Source: Azorhizobium sp943371865 (GTDB lineage Bacteria > Pseudomonadota > Alphaproteobacteria > Rhizobiales > Xanthobacteraceae). Taken from it: a DNA stretch of 64,000 nucleotides. The DNA is taken from contig NZ_CALRWL010000001.1 in NCBI RefSeq assembly GCF_943371865.1, forward strand, positions 248,001 through 312,000. The letters run 5' to 3'. Positions 34,962 through 43,081 of the stretch are shown here, piece by piece (position 1 is the stretch's first letter; each line of letters opens with the position of its first letter). The notes under the pieces were generated by a model that was given only the letters and a program-made list of their open reading frames with translations, did not search any database and had not been told where the DNA came from. The translations under genes were made by a program, and so were the position numbers.

Positions 34962-34975
34962 TTATCGGTCGATAA
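34962..34975. promoter_or_regulatory. TetR-type operator, copy 1 (shared divergent region)
   Basis: TTATCGGTCGATAA, one central mismatch from the palindrome TTATCGATCGATAA. It lies between the molybdenum-hydroxylase/liv operon (start 34921) and the monooxygenase operon (start 35183) and could repress both. Confidence 0.7.
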
Positions 34976-35182
34976 TTGCACGGCGTGGCGCCTTGTCAAT
35001 CGTCTCCCGTCCGCGCCCCGGCATTGGCTGTCGGTGGTTCGGCAGTGAAGGCTAGCGCAGTTTCGCGCGCCAGCCCCATTAGGAAAACGCACGGGTCGCA
35101 TCAGTTCTTATGCTTTCGCAGGCCGGGACGAAGCCGCTAGCGTCGCGCCGACAGATCCCCACCCTCGCCATGGAGCGCGCGG

Positions 35183-36292
35183 ATGAAGCTCGGCTTCTTC
35201 ACCATGCCGGTGCATCCCACCACCCGGCCCTGGGCCGACACCTTGCGGGAGGACCAGGAGGCGTTCCTGCTGGCCGATGAGCTGGGCTACACCGAAGGCT
35301 ATGTGGGCGAGCACACCACGGATGCGGCGGAGACCATCACCTCCTGCGTCGCCTTCCTCGCCAGCCTCTCCGGCCGCATCAAGCAGATGCGGCTCGGGAC
35401 CGGCACGGTGAACCTGCCCAACGCCCATCCCGCCGCGGTGGCAAGCCAGGTGGCCATGCTGGATCATATGCTGGGAGGCAGGTTCAATTTCGGCATCAGC
35501 CCCGGCGGCCTGCTGTCGGATGCGGAAGTGTTCGGCAATCTGGACGCGGATCGCCAGGCCATGTTCCTGGAGAGCATCGACACCATCCTGGCGCTGTGGG
35601 CCGGCGAGCCGCCCTATGACATCCATGGCAAATACTGGACCATCAGCACCGCCCGGACCATGATGACCGACATCGGCCAGGGCTTCATCGGCAAGCCGAT
35701 GCAACGGCCGCATCCCCCCATCGTGGTCACGGCGGTGGCGCCATTCTCCAAGGGCGTCACGGCGGCAGCGGCGCGGGGCTGGGACCCGATCTCGGCCAAT
35801 TTCCTCATGCCCAAATGGGTGGCGACCCATCGGGCGTCCTATCTGGAGGGGTGCAAGCAGGGGGGGCGGCCCGGCGATCTCGCCAACTGGCGGGTGGCGA
35901 AAAGCATCTTCGTGGCCGATGATCTGGCCACCGCCCGGGAATATGCCCGCGGCGCCGGAAGTGCCTATGTGTTCTACTATCAGCAGCTGCTCACCAAGCT
36001 GGTGAAGAACGGCCGGGCGGAACTGTTCAAGGACGACCGCGCCCAGCCGGACAGCGCGGTGACGCTGGAGGGCGTATTGGACAAATTGGTGATCTACGGC
36101 ACCCCCGACAAGGTGGCCGACGAGATCCTCGCCTTCCGCGAGGAGGTGGGCGCCTTCGGCACCTTGCTCTATGCGGGCAAGGACTGGCGCGAGCCGGCTC
36201 TGGACAAGAAATCCATGCGGCTGATGGCCGAAGAGGTGCTGCCGCGGGTGAATGCGGCATTGCCCCGCGATCAGGTGGAGGCGGCCGAATGA
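35183..36292 (+). CDS. Luciferase-like (LLM) flavin-dependent monooxygenase
   Basis: 369 aa. TIM-barrel start MKLGFFTMPVHPTTRPW, GYTEGYVGEHTTD and the flavin/strand motif GRFNFGISPGGLLSDAEVFG; PPIVVTAVAPFSKGVTAAAARGWDPISANF completes the family pattern, nearest to alkanal/limonene-type monooxygenases. Uses FMNH2 from a separate reductase (a candidate flavin reductase is at 52328-52888). In a catabolic cluster with an adjacent alpha/beta hydrolase, an oxygenation or type-II Baeyer-Villiger step followed by hydrolysis is plausible. The start is the ATG at 35183; no strong ribosome site except GGAGC nearby. Overlaps the next gene by 4 nt. Confidence 0.85.
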   Translation: MKLGFFTMPVHPTTRPWADTLREDQEAFLLADELGYTEGYVGEHTTDAAETITSCVAFLASLSGRIKQMRLGTGTVNLPNAHPAAVASQVAMLDHMLGGRFNFGISPGGLLSDAEVFGNLDADRQAMFLESIDTILALWAGEPPYDIHGKYWTISTARTMMTDIGQGFIGKPMQRPHPPIVVTAVAPFSKGVTAAAARGWDPISANFLMPKWVATHRASYLEGCKQGGRPGDLANWRVAKSIFVADDLATAREYARGAGSAYVFYYQQLLTKLVKNGRAELFKDDRAQPDSAVTLEGVLDKLVIYGTPDKVADEILAFREEVGAFGTLLYAGKDWREPALDKKSMRLMAEEVLPRVNAALPRDQVEAAE

Positions 36293-37143
36293 GTGGGGCG
36301 CACCGGGTAATGGTAAACTGCCTCGGCATCGAGGCGCGGGTGGATGGCACCCAAGGGGCAGGTGCCGCCGCCAAGCCGTGGATCGTCCTGTCCAATGGGC
36401 TCGGCACCACGTTGGGCATGTGGGATCTTCAGATCGAGACACTGACGCGCACCCACCGCGTCCTGCGCACCAACATGCGCGGCCATGGCCGCACCGACGC
36501 CCCGGCGGGGCCTTATGCCATGGCCGATCTCATGGCCGACCTGCTGGGGGTGATGGACCATTTTGAGATCGCCCGCGCCGATATGCTGGGCCTGTCTCTG
36601 GGCGGTGTCCTGGCGCTCAATCTCGGCCTCGACCATCCGGAACGGGTGGGGCGCATCCTGTGCTGCGACGCGCGCGCCGATGCGGCCCCGGCCTTCCTGG
36701 ACAGTTGGGACACCCGCATCGCCGCCGTTGCCGCCCAGGGCATGGAGCCGGTGGTGGCGGGCACGGTGGAGCGCTGGCTGACGCCGGCCTTCCGCGCCGC
36801 TCATCCGGCGGAAACCGCCGCCACCGCGGCCATGCTGCGCGCCACCGATCCCGTGGGCTATATGGGCTGCGCGCGGGCGTTGCAGAGCCATGGGGTGATG
36901 GCCCGCCTCGGCGCCATGACCCCCCATGTGCTCTATGTGGTCGGGTCCGAAGATGCGGGCGCGCCGCCGGAGATCATGCGCGCCATGGCGGCGGTAACGC
37001 CTCATGCGGACTTCATCGAAATTCCCGCCGCTGCCCATGTGCCCCCCATCGATGCCGCGGAGGCGTTCAACGCGCTGCTGGTGTCGGCGCTGGGGGCAGG
37101 GGCGCGCGACGGGACGGCCACGGCGCCCGCCGCCGTCGCCTGA
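36289..37143 (+). CDS. Alpha/beta hydrolase, 3-oxoadipate enol-lactonase-like
   Basis: 284 aa. Nucleophile elbow GLSLGG with Ser103, oxyanion segment LSNGLGTTLGMWD, acid near the C-terminal third (GSEDAGAPPE) and His in PAAAHVPPID. Ends with an Ala-rich tail. ATGA overlap with the monooxygenase strongly suggests the hydrolase acts on its product, such as a lactone or ester. Lactonase versus esterase cannot be resolved. Confidence 0.85.
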   Translation: MSGAHRVMVNCLGIEARVDGTQGAGAAAKPWIVLSNGLGTTLGMWDLQIETLTRTHRVLRTNMRGHGRTDAPAGPYAMADLMADLLGVMDHFEIARADMLGLSLGGVLALNLGLDHPERVGRILCCDARADAAPAFLDSWDTRIAAVAAQGMEPVVAGTVERWLTPAFRAAHPAETAATAAMLRATDPVGYMGCARALQSHGVMARLGAMTPHVLYVVGSEDAGAPPEIMRAMAAVTPHADFIEIPAAAHVPPIDAAEAFNALLVSALGAGARDGTATAPAAVA

Positions 37144-37236
37144 AATCGCCGTCCCTCAGGGATCCGGCATCCTCGCCTGGCCGGCCTGCGACGCGGGCGG
37201 GCCAGTTTGTGCGTGAACGCAGTCGGGAGTTTGAGC

Positions 37237-38178
37237 GTGGCAATGGACGCAGACAACAAGCCGGTGGTCGGCATCATCGGGCTCGGCATCATGGGCATGT
37301 CCTATGCCCGCAACCTGCGCGAGAGCGGGTTCGACGTGGTGGGCTATGACGTGGCTGCCGCCAGCATGGAGGCGCTCGCGGTCGTGGGCGGCGTGCCCGC
37401 CGCCTCGCCGGCGGATGTGGGTGCCAAGGCCGATGTGGTGCTGATCGCGCTGGCCTCCATCAAGGCGCTGGAGACCGTGTGCGTGGGCGAGGCGGGCCTG
37501 GCCAAGACGCTGCGCAAGGGGAGCGTTGTGGCCGAGATGGGCACCTTGCCCCTGGTCGCAAAGGAGCACTGCAAGGCTTGGCTGGAGCCGCTCGGCGTCG
37601 AGGTGCTGGATTGTCCGGTGAGTGGCACCGGCGCCCAGGCGGCGGTGCGCGATCTGGTGATCTATGCCAGCGGCGCGGAAGCGGTGGTGGAGAAGATCCG
37701 CCCGGTGTTTGACGGCTTTGCCCGCAACACCCGCTATGTCGGGCCGTTCGGCGCCGGCATCAAGCTGAAGTTCATCGCCAATCTGCTGGTGACCATCCAC
37801 AATCTGGCGGCGGCCGAGGCCCTGGTGCTGGCGGACAAGTCTGGGCTGGACCTCAACATGGTGTTCGATGCGGTGCGCGACGGCGCCGGCAACTCGCGCA
37901 TGTTCGAGGTGCGCGGGCCGCTGATGATCGCGGAGCGCTATCAGCCGGCGACCATGAAGATGGACGTCTATATGAAGGATCTCACCCTCATCACCGACTT
38001 TGCCCACCAGATGAAGGCGCCGACCCCGCTGATGGCCGCCAGCGTGCCCTATTATGTGGCCGCCCTGGCCCAGGGACGGGATGCGGACGACACCGCGGCG
38101 CTGTTCTCGGTGCTCAAGGACATGGCCCGCCCCGCCGGGGCGCCGGCGGCGGCGACGACCGACCCCAAGGCCGCATAG
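37237..38178 (+). CDS. 3-Hydroxyisobutyrate dehydrogenase-like NAD(P)-dependent oxidoreductase
   Basis: 313 aa. Rossmann GIIGLGIMGMSYARNL, the DCPVSGTGAQA substrate loop, and GAGIKLKFIANLL with the catalytic Lys. The GTG start at 37237 has GGGAG 7 nt upstream; ATG 37243 is the alternative. Beta-hydroxyacid dehydrogenases oxidise 3-hydroxy acids, or reduce semialdehydes. Third gene of the rightward unit, 93 nt after the hydrolase, so probably the same transcript. Ends before a strong hairpin. Confidence 0.88.
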   Translation: MAMDADNKPVVGIIGLGIMGMSYARNLRESGFDVVGYDVAAASMEALAVVGGVPAASPADVGAKADVVLIALASIKALETVCVGEAGLAKTLRKGSVVAEMGTLPLVAKEHCKAWLEPLGVEVLDCPVSGTGAQAAVRDLVIYASGAEAVVEKIRPVFDGFARNTRYVGPFGAGIKLKFIANLLVTIHNLAAAEALVLADKSGLDLNMVFDAVRDGAGNSRMFEVRGPLMIAERYQPATMKMDVYMKDLTLITDFAHQMKAPTPLMAASVPYYVAALAQGRDADDTAALFSVLKDMARPAGAPAAATTDPKAA

Positions 38179-38214
38179 AAAGGCCGCAGAGACACAGGGT
38201 GCCGAAGCCCAGCA

Positions 38215-38239
38215 CCCCGGCCGGCAGGGCCGGCCGGGG
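38215..38239. terminator. Bidirectional hairpin between converging genes
   Basis: An 11-bp GC stem CCCCGGCCGGC with its complement and a 3-nt loop sits 36 nt past the dehydrogenase stop and 7 nt past the VOC gene stop. No T-run on either side. Confidence 0.5.
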
Positions 38240-38245
38240 GCGCGG

Positions 38246-38728
38246 TCAGGCGACGACGGCCTTGCTGTCCAGATAGAGGGTGGCTTCGAGATTCTCGCCC
38301 ACCTGTTCAAAGCGATCCGCCAGCCGGCGCAGTTCCGGCAGCCGGGCGCGGTCCAGCGTGGTGATGTCCGGCCAGTCCACTTCCACCAGATTGCCGCCGG
38401 GGTCGCGCAGATAGAGCTGCACCGAGCCGTCGGGCAGTTCGTTGACCGGATTGCCGAAGGTCTCGCGGTCCAGAATGCCGAGCACCTTGGCCCGGTCATA
38501 GACCGCCATGAAGTCATCCACGTTCAGCGCGAAGTGCTGATATTTCGGCACGGCATCGGGCAGATGGAAGATGTGGATCTGCTGGCTGCCGCAGCGCATG
38601 TATTGGGTGCGGAAGCCGAAATTGTAGGTGGGGATGCAGGTCATCCCGAACACCGTCTCATAGAACCGGATGGAGGCGTCCAGATCGGTGGCGCCGATGG
38701 ACAGATGGTTGATGCCGGTGGTGGTCAT
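38246..38728 (-). CDS. VOC (glyoxalase/bleomycin-resistance/dioxygenase) family protein
   Basis: 160 aa from ATG 38728 (MTTTGINHLSIGATDLD), with AAGGAG 6-7 nt upstream. HLSIGATDLDASIRFYETVFG and YLRDPGGNLVEVDWPD are the two beta-alpha-beta modules, with His and Glu metal ligands. It may be an isomerase, a dioxygenase or a lyase. Alone on its transcript, directly behind operator copy 2, so part of the putative TetR regulon. Confidence 0.85.
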   Translation of the reverse strand: MTTTGINHLSIGATDLDASIRFYETVFGMTCIPTYNFGFRTQYMRCGSQQIHIFHLPDAVPKYQHFALNVDDFMAVYDRAKVLGILDRETFGNPVNELPDGSVQLYLRDPGGNLVEVDWPDITTLDRARLPELRRLADRFEQVGENLEATLYLDSKAVVA

Positions 38729-38824
38729 GCCGGGCTCCTTGGCGGGGGTCATTTCCAGATCGGGCGGGCCGGCGGCGCGAAACGGGGCAAGCCCGATCCC
38801 ATGCGGGTGCCGCGGCCTTCTTAT

Positions 38825-38838
38825 TTATCGATCGAAAA
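38825..38838. promoter_or_regulatory. TetR-type operator, copy 2 (VOC gene promoter)
   Basis: TTATCGATCGAAAA, one mismatch from TTATCGATCGATAA, 97 bp upstream of the VOC start and just past the 3' end of the tetR gene. Confidence 0.7.
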
Positions 38839-38877
38839 ATAACAGAAGCCTCACGCGCACGCAACAGGCCGCGCGGC

Positions 38878-39636
38878 TCAGACTTTCGCTGCGCGTCGCG
38901 TGGGCTTGGCCGGGGGCACGGGCGTCTCTGCCGCTGTGGTCCGCGGCGCGCCCGCCGCCCGCTGTTCCAGCACCGCGCGATATCCGGCGCAGAACACGTC
39001 CAGGGATTGCGAGATCACGGTCTTGGCGGAGGTGTGCATGGGGCTGCCATAGACATATTTCCGCACGCCGTAATAGAAGATGCCGCCTTGCAGCGTCCAG
39101 GCGGTCTCCAGGTCTTCGGGGGCCACCTCGTCCGGCACCGCCAGGCCCAGCTCGCGGTGAAATTCGCGGATGATGCGCTTGAGCACCCGCTCTTCCACGA
39201 TGGCCAGATACTGGACGTTGATGGTCACGCCCTTCAGGCCGGCGAAGAAATAGATCCGGATCCATTGCGGCGTCAGGATCGCCGCCATGTATTCCTCGTA
39301 AAACTGCTGGAGCCGGTCGCGCAGCGGGCGCGTGGTATCGCTGAGCAGCGCATCCCAGCTCGGCTGCCAGATGTCGAGAAAGACCGCCTTGTAGATCTCC
39401 TGGATCAGCGCTTCCTTAGTGGGAAAATAGCGGTAGAGCAGGGGCTGGGTGGTGCCCAGATGCCGTGCCAGTTCCCGGGTGCCGCCGTCGAAGCCCACCT
39501 GGGCAAAATATTCGATGGCCTTGGCCAGGATGTCCCGGCGGCGGTCTTCCGGCGCCAACCGGCGCTTGGCGGCAGGTGCCCCCGGAACAGTCGCCTCCGC
39601 CGTGGAAACCACGGCGCGTTTTGCCACTTTGACCAT
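38878..39636 (-). CDS. TetR/AcrR-family regulator of the catabolic cluster
   Basis: 252 aa from the ATG at 39636; a GTG at 39669 adds 11 residues and neither start has a good ribosome site. A basic, Ala-rich N-terminal arm precedes the HTH (about residues 33-78; ILAKAIEYFAQVGFDGGTRELARHLGTTQPLLYRYFPTKE). The ligand domain includes FYEEYMAAILTPQWIRIYFFAG and FHRELGL. The C-terminus is a basic Pro/Ala tail. The gene lies between operator copies 2 and 3; copy 3 also lies in its own divergent promoter region, so autoregulation is likely. Expected to repress without the pathway substrate. Confidence 0.87.
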   Translation of the reverse strand: MVKVAKRAVVSTAEATVPGAPAAKRRLAPEDRRRDILAKAIEYFAQVGFDGGTRELARHLGTTQPLLYRYFPTKEALIQEIYKAVFLDIWQPSWDALLSDTTRPLRDRLQQFYEEYMAAILTPQWIRIYFFAGLKGVTINVQYLAIVEERVLKRIIREFHRELGLAVPDEVAPEDLETAWTLQGGIFYYGVRKYVYGSPMHTSAKTVISQSLDVFCAGYRAVLEQRAAGAPRTTAAETPVPPAKPTRRAAKV

Positions 39637-39787
39637 CGCCCCTGACCCGTCCTCGCTCGCCGCCTGCACGCCCAGAGGCCGGCCATGCTAGCCCTCCCGC
39701 CCCCGCATCGCAAAGACGGGAGGTGGCGACCGGCCCCGCTTCACATCGGCGCGGTCGCCCCTTGCGGACCGGCGCCGACCGGTGCAA

Positions 39788-39803
39788 ATTATCGATCGAT
39801 AAT
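39788..39803. promoter_or_regulatory. TetR-type operator, copy 3 (perfect 16-bp palindrome)
   Basis: ATTATCGATCGATAAT, perfectly symmetric, 21 bp before the cyclase start and between the divergent tetR and cyclase genes. A TTGCGG at 39762-39767 with an AT-rich -10 (AAATTAT) overlapping the palindrome would place it on the promoter. Confidence 0.8.
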
Positions 39804-39824
39804 CAAAAAAGTCGAGGAAACGCC

Positions 39825-40772
39825 ATGAAAGTCAACAAGGCTGCCATCTATGAAGCCGCCGACGCACTGTCCAATTGGGGCCGCTGGGGCGCCGAGGACC
39901 AGATCGGCACCCTCAACCATGTGGCGGCGGAGGACATCGTCGCGGCGGCGGGTTTGATCCGCAAGGGCAAGGTGTTCGCGCTCGGCCTGCCGCTGGACCA
40001 GAAGCTGCAGAGCGGGCTGTTCGGCGGACGCTGGAATCCCATCCACACCATGCTCGCCACCGGTACCGATGCGGTCGCCGGCACCCAGGACGAAACGGTG
40101 CGTCTGCGCTATGCGGACGACGCCATCAACCTACCGCTGCAATGCTCCACCCAATGGGACGCGCTCGCCCACATCTTCCTCGACGACAAGATGTACAACG
40201 GCTTTGACGCCACGCTGGTGGATTCAAACGGGGCCAAGAAGAACGGCATCGAGCACACCCGCAACAAGATGGTCGGCCGCGGCGTGCTGCTGGATGTGGC
40301 CCGCTTCAAGGGCCAGGACGCGCTGCCGGACGGCTATGCCATCACCAATGCGGATCTGGACGCCACCGCCGCCGCGCAGGGGGTGGAGATCCGCAAGGGC
40401 GATTTCGTCATCGTTCGCACCGGCCAGCAGGAAGCCTGCATCAAGGCCGGCGACTGGGGCACCTATGCGGGCGGCGATGCGCCGGGCCTGGCGTTCGAGA
40501 CCGCCTATTGGATCCACCAGCACGATCTGGCGGCCATCTGCACCGACACCTGGGGCTGCGAGGTGCGCCCCAACGAGACCACCGAGGCCAACCAGCCCTG
40601 GCATTGGGTGGTGATCCCCAAGATCGGCATCACCATGGGCGAGATCTTCTTTTTGAAGGAGCTGGCGGAGGATTGCGCCGCCGACAAAGTGTATGAATTC
40701 TTCTTCTGCGCGCCGCCCATGCATATTCCCGGCGGCTGCGGTTCGCCCATCAACCCGCAAGCCATCAAGTGA
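39825..40772 (+). CDS. Cyclase-family (kynurenine formamidase-like) metal hydrolase
   Basis: 315 aa from the ATG at 39825, with GAGGAAA upstream; longer frames upstream would cross the operator. Cyclase-family landmarks are QCSTQWDALAHIFLDD (instead of the HxGTHxDxPxH of KynB), the GRGVLLDVARFKG segment, VIVRTGQQEA, and WGCEVRPNETTEANQPWHWVVIPKIG. Members hydrolyse amides or lactones. First gene of cyclase-HisD-SDR, under operator copy 3. The altered metal motif means the precise reaction is uncertain. Confidence 0.83.
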   Translation: MKVNKAAIYEAADALSNWGRWGAEDQIGTLNHVAAEDIVAAAGLIRKGKVFALGLPLDQKLQSGLFGGRWNPIHTMLATGTDAVAGTQDETVRLRYADDAINLPLQCSTQWDALAHIFLDDKMYNGFDATLVDSNGAKKNGIEHTRNKMVGRGVLLDVARFKGQDALPDGYAITNADLDATAAAQGVEIRKGDFVIVRTGQQEACIKAGDWGTYAGGDAPGLAFETAYWIHQHDLAAICTDTWGCEVRPNETTEANQPWHWVVIPKIGITMGEIFFLKELAEDCAADKVYEFFFCAPPMHIPGGCGSPINPQAIK

Positions 40773-40807
40773 GCGCGGGAGCATGAGCGGCAAGGAGGAA
40801 GAGTGAA

Positions 40808-42115
40808 ATGGCTGAACATCTGAAGACCGGCATCAGCGCCAGCGATGCGGAGGCCGCCGACACCAAGGTGAGGGCCATCGTCGAGGGCATCCTCGGTGAC
40901 ATCGCCAAGGATGGCGACGCGGCGGTGCGGGCGCTCTCCATCAAGTTCGATGGCTGGGACCGCACCGACTACCGCCTCACCGACCAGGAGATCCGCGACT
41001 GCATGGCGGAACTCTCCGCGCGGGACATCGAGGACATCAAGTTCGCGCAAGAGCAGGTGCGCAATTTCGCCCAGCACCAGCGCGCCAGCATGGTCGATAT
41101 CGAGGTGGAGACGCTGCCCGGCATCGTGCTCGGGCACAAGAACATCCCGGTGGGGTCGGTGGGCTGCTATGTGCCCGGCGGCAAATATCCGCTGCTGGCC
41201 TCGGCGCACATGTCGGTCATCACCGCCAAGGTGGCGGGCGTCGACCGCATCGTCACCTGCGCGCCGCCCTATCATGGCAAGCCGGCCCCGGCCATCGTCG
41301 CCGCCCAATATCTGGCGGGGGCGGATGAGATCTATTGCCTGGGCGGGGTCCAGGCGGTGGGCGCCATGGCGCTGGGCACCGCGTCCATCGCCCCGGTGGA
41401 CATGCTGGTGGGGCCGGGCAATGCCTTCGTGGCGGAGGCCAAGCGGCAATTGTTCGGCCGCGTCGGCATCGATCTGTTCGCCGGCCCGACCGAGACCCTG
41501 GTGATCGCCGACGACAGCGTCGATGCGGAGATGTGCGCCACCGATCTCCTGGGGCAGGCGGAGCACGGGCCGAACTCGCCGGCCATTCTGCTCACCACTT
41601 CCCGCAAGCTGGCGCTGGAGGTGATGGCGGAGGTGGAGCGGCTTTTGACCATCCTGCCCACCGCCGCCATCGCCCGGCAGGCGTGGGAGGACTATGGCGC
41701 GGTGATCGTCTGCGACAGCTATGAGGAGATGGTGGTGGAAGCCGACCGCATCGCCTCCGAGCATGTGCAGGTGATGACCCGCGACCCGGACTATTTCCTC
41801 ACCCATATGCGCAACTATGGTGCGCTGTTCCTCGGGCCGCGCACCAATGTGGCGTTCGGCGACAAGGTGATCGGCACCAATCACACCTTGCCCACCAAGA
41901 AAGCGGCGAAATATACCGGCGGCCTGTGGGTGGGCAAGTTTCTGAAAACCGTGACCTACCAGAAGGTGCTCACCGACGAAGCCTCGGCCATGATCGGCGA
42001 ATATTGCTCGCGCCTGTGCATGCTTGAGGGCTTTGCCGGCCATGCGGAGCAGGCCAACATCCGCGTGCGGCGCTATGGCGGGCGCAACATCCCCTACGCC
42101 ACCGCCGCCGAATGA
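40808..42115 (+). CDS. Histidinol-dehydrogenase-family (HisD/HpsN-like) oxidoreductase
   Basis: 435 aa. GSVGCYVPGGKYPLLASAHMSVITAKVAGV and VGPGNAFVAEAKRQLFGRVGIDLFAGPTE are conserved. Metal/active-site residues appear as Q and H in LGQAEHGPNSPA, and His in EGFAGHAEQANIR. It lacks any his-operon neighbour; it lies in the TetR-linked unit between cyclase and SDR. Such HisD paralogues (for example HpsN, sulfopropanediol dehydrogenase) oxidise alcohols through aldehyde to acid with NAD. So an alcohol-to-acid step in the catabolic pathway is likelier than histidine synthesis. Confidence 0.85.
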   Translation: MAEHLKTGISASDAEAADTKVRAIVEGILGDIAKDGDAAVRALSIKFDGWDRTDYRLTDQEIRDCMAELSARDIEDIKFAQEQVRNFAQHQRASMVDIEVETLPGIVLGHKNIPVGSVGCYVPGGKYPLLASAHMSVITAKVAGVDRIVTCAPPYHGKPAPAIVAAQYLAGADEIYCLGGVQAVGAMALGTASIAPVDMLVGPGNAFVAEAKRQLFGRVGIDLFAGPTETLVIADDSVDAEMCATDLLGQAEHGPNSPAILLTTSRKLALEVMAEVERLLTILPTAAIARQAWEDYGAVIVCDSYEEMVVEADRIASEHVQVMTRDPDYFLTHMRNYGALFLGPRTNVAFGDKVIGTNHTLPTKKAAKYTGGLWVGKFLKTVTYQKVLTDEASAMIGEYCSRLCMLEGFAGHAEQANIRVRRYGGRNIPYATAAE

Positions 42116-42118
42116 TCC

Positions 42119-42139
42119 CGGCGCCGGGCTCCGGCGCCG
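42119..42139 (+). terminator. Hairpin between HisD-like and SDR genes
   Basis: CGGCGCC and GGCGCCG (7 bp) around a 7-nt loop, 4 nt after the HisD-like stop, followed by TCATTTTCTCC. It could partly attenuate transcription into the SDR gene. Confidence 0.4.
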
Positions 42140-42250
42140 TCATTTTCTCCGTGTCGGTCTGCCGGCCCGCGCGCATTTTTGCGGCGGTGCCGGCGGCCGT
42201 CGCCTATGACGCATGAGCGTCCCCTGCGGCGCCTGCAATGGAGTTCACCC

Positions 42251-43015
42251 ATGAGCCTGCCCAAGCCGCCGTCCTTCGATCTGTCCGGCAAATCTGCTTT
42301 GGTGACCGGCGCCGGCCGCGGCATCGGCCTTGCCGCGGCCGTCGTCCTCGCCCAGCACGGTGCCGACGTGACCCTGGCCGCCCGCACCCGCGATGAAATC
42401 GAGGCCGGCGCCGCCGAGATCCGAGCCGCCGGCGGCAAGGCCCAGGCCCTGGTGCTGGATGTGACCGACATCGCCGCCACCAAGGCGACGCTGGAGGCGG
42501 GACCGGCCTATGACATCCTGGTCAACAATGCCGGCACCAATCGCCCCGGTCCCTTCACCGAGGTGAGCCTGGACGCCTATGATGTGGTGATGAACCTCAA
42601 TGTCCGCGCCGCCTTCTTCGTGGCGCAGACGGTGGCGGCCCGCATGCTGGCGGAGAAGAAGGCCGGTTCCATCATCCACATGTCGTCGCAGATGGGCCAT
42701 GTGGGCGGCGCCAACCGCACGCTCTATTGCGCCTCCAAATGGGCCATCGAGGGCCTGAGCAAGGCCATGGCGGTGGAACTGGGACCGCACAATATCCGCT
42801 CCAACACGCTGTGCCCCACTTTCATCGAAACCCAGATGACCCGGCCCTATCTGACCGAGCCCACCTTCCGCGCCAGCGTGATCGCCAAGATCAAATTGGG
42901 CCGCCTGGGCCAGGTGGACGACCTCACCGGCCCGCTGCTGCTGCTGGCCAGCGATGCCGGCGGGCTGATGACCGGCGCCTCCTTGCTGGTGGACGGCGGC
43001 TGGACCGCCGGCTGA
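42251..43015 (+). CDS. Short-chain dehydrogenase/reductase (SDR)
   Basis: 254 aa. NAD(P)-binding GAGRGIG (~20-26), NNAG (~92-95), catalytic Ser ~145-146 (HMSSQMG), Tyr159 and Lys163 (YCASK). Ends DVDGGW-like (LLVDGGWTAG), classical FabG-like form. The ATG at 42251 is chosen since longer frames are Arg-rich and unlike SDRs. 135 nt after the HisD-like gene, same strand. Probably oxidises a hydroxyl in the same pathway. Confidence 0.88.
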   Translation: MSLPKPPSFDLSGKSALVTGAGRGIGLAAAVVLAQHGADVTLAARTRDEIEAGAAEIRAAGGKAQALVLDVTDIAATKATLEAGPAYDILVNNAGTNRPGPFTEVSLDAYDVVMNLNVRAAFFVAQTVAARMLAEKKAGSIIHMSSQMGHVGGANRTLYCASKWAIEGLSKAMAVELGPHNIRSNTLCPTFIETQMTRPYLTEPTFRASVIAKIKLGRLGQVDDLTGPLLLLASDAGGLMTGASLLVDGGWTAG

Positions 43016-43081
43016 GCCTGAAACCTCATGGCGCAGCGGGACCAGAACGACCCCCCGCGCGCCATGCGGCACGAAGCGAGG

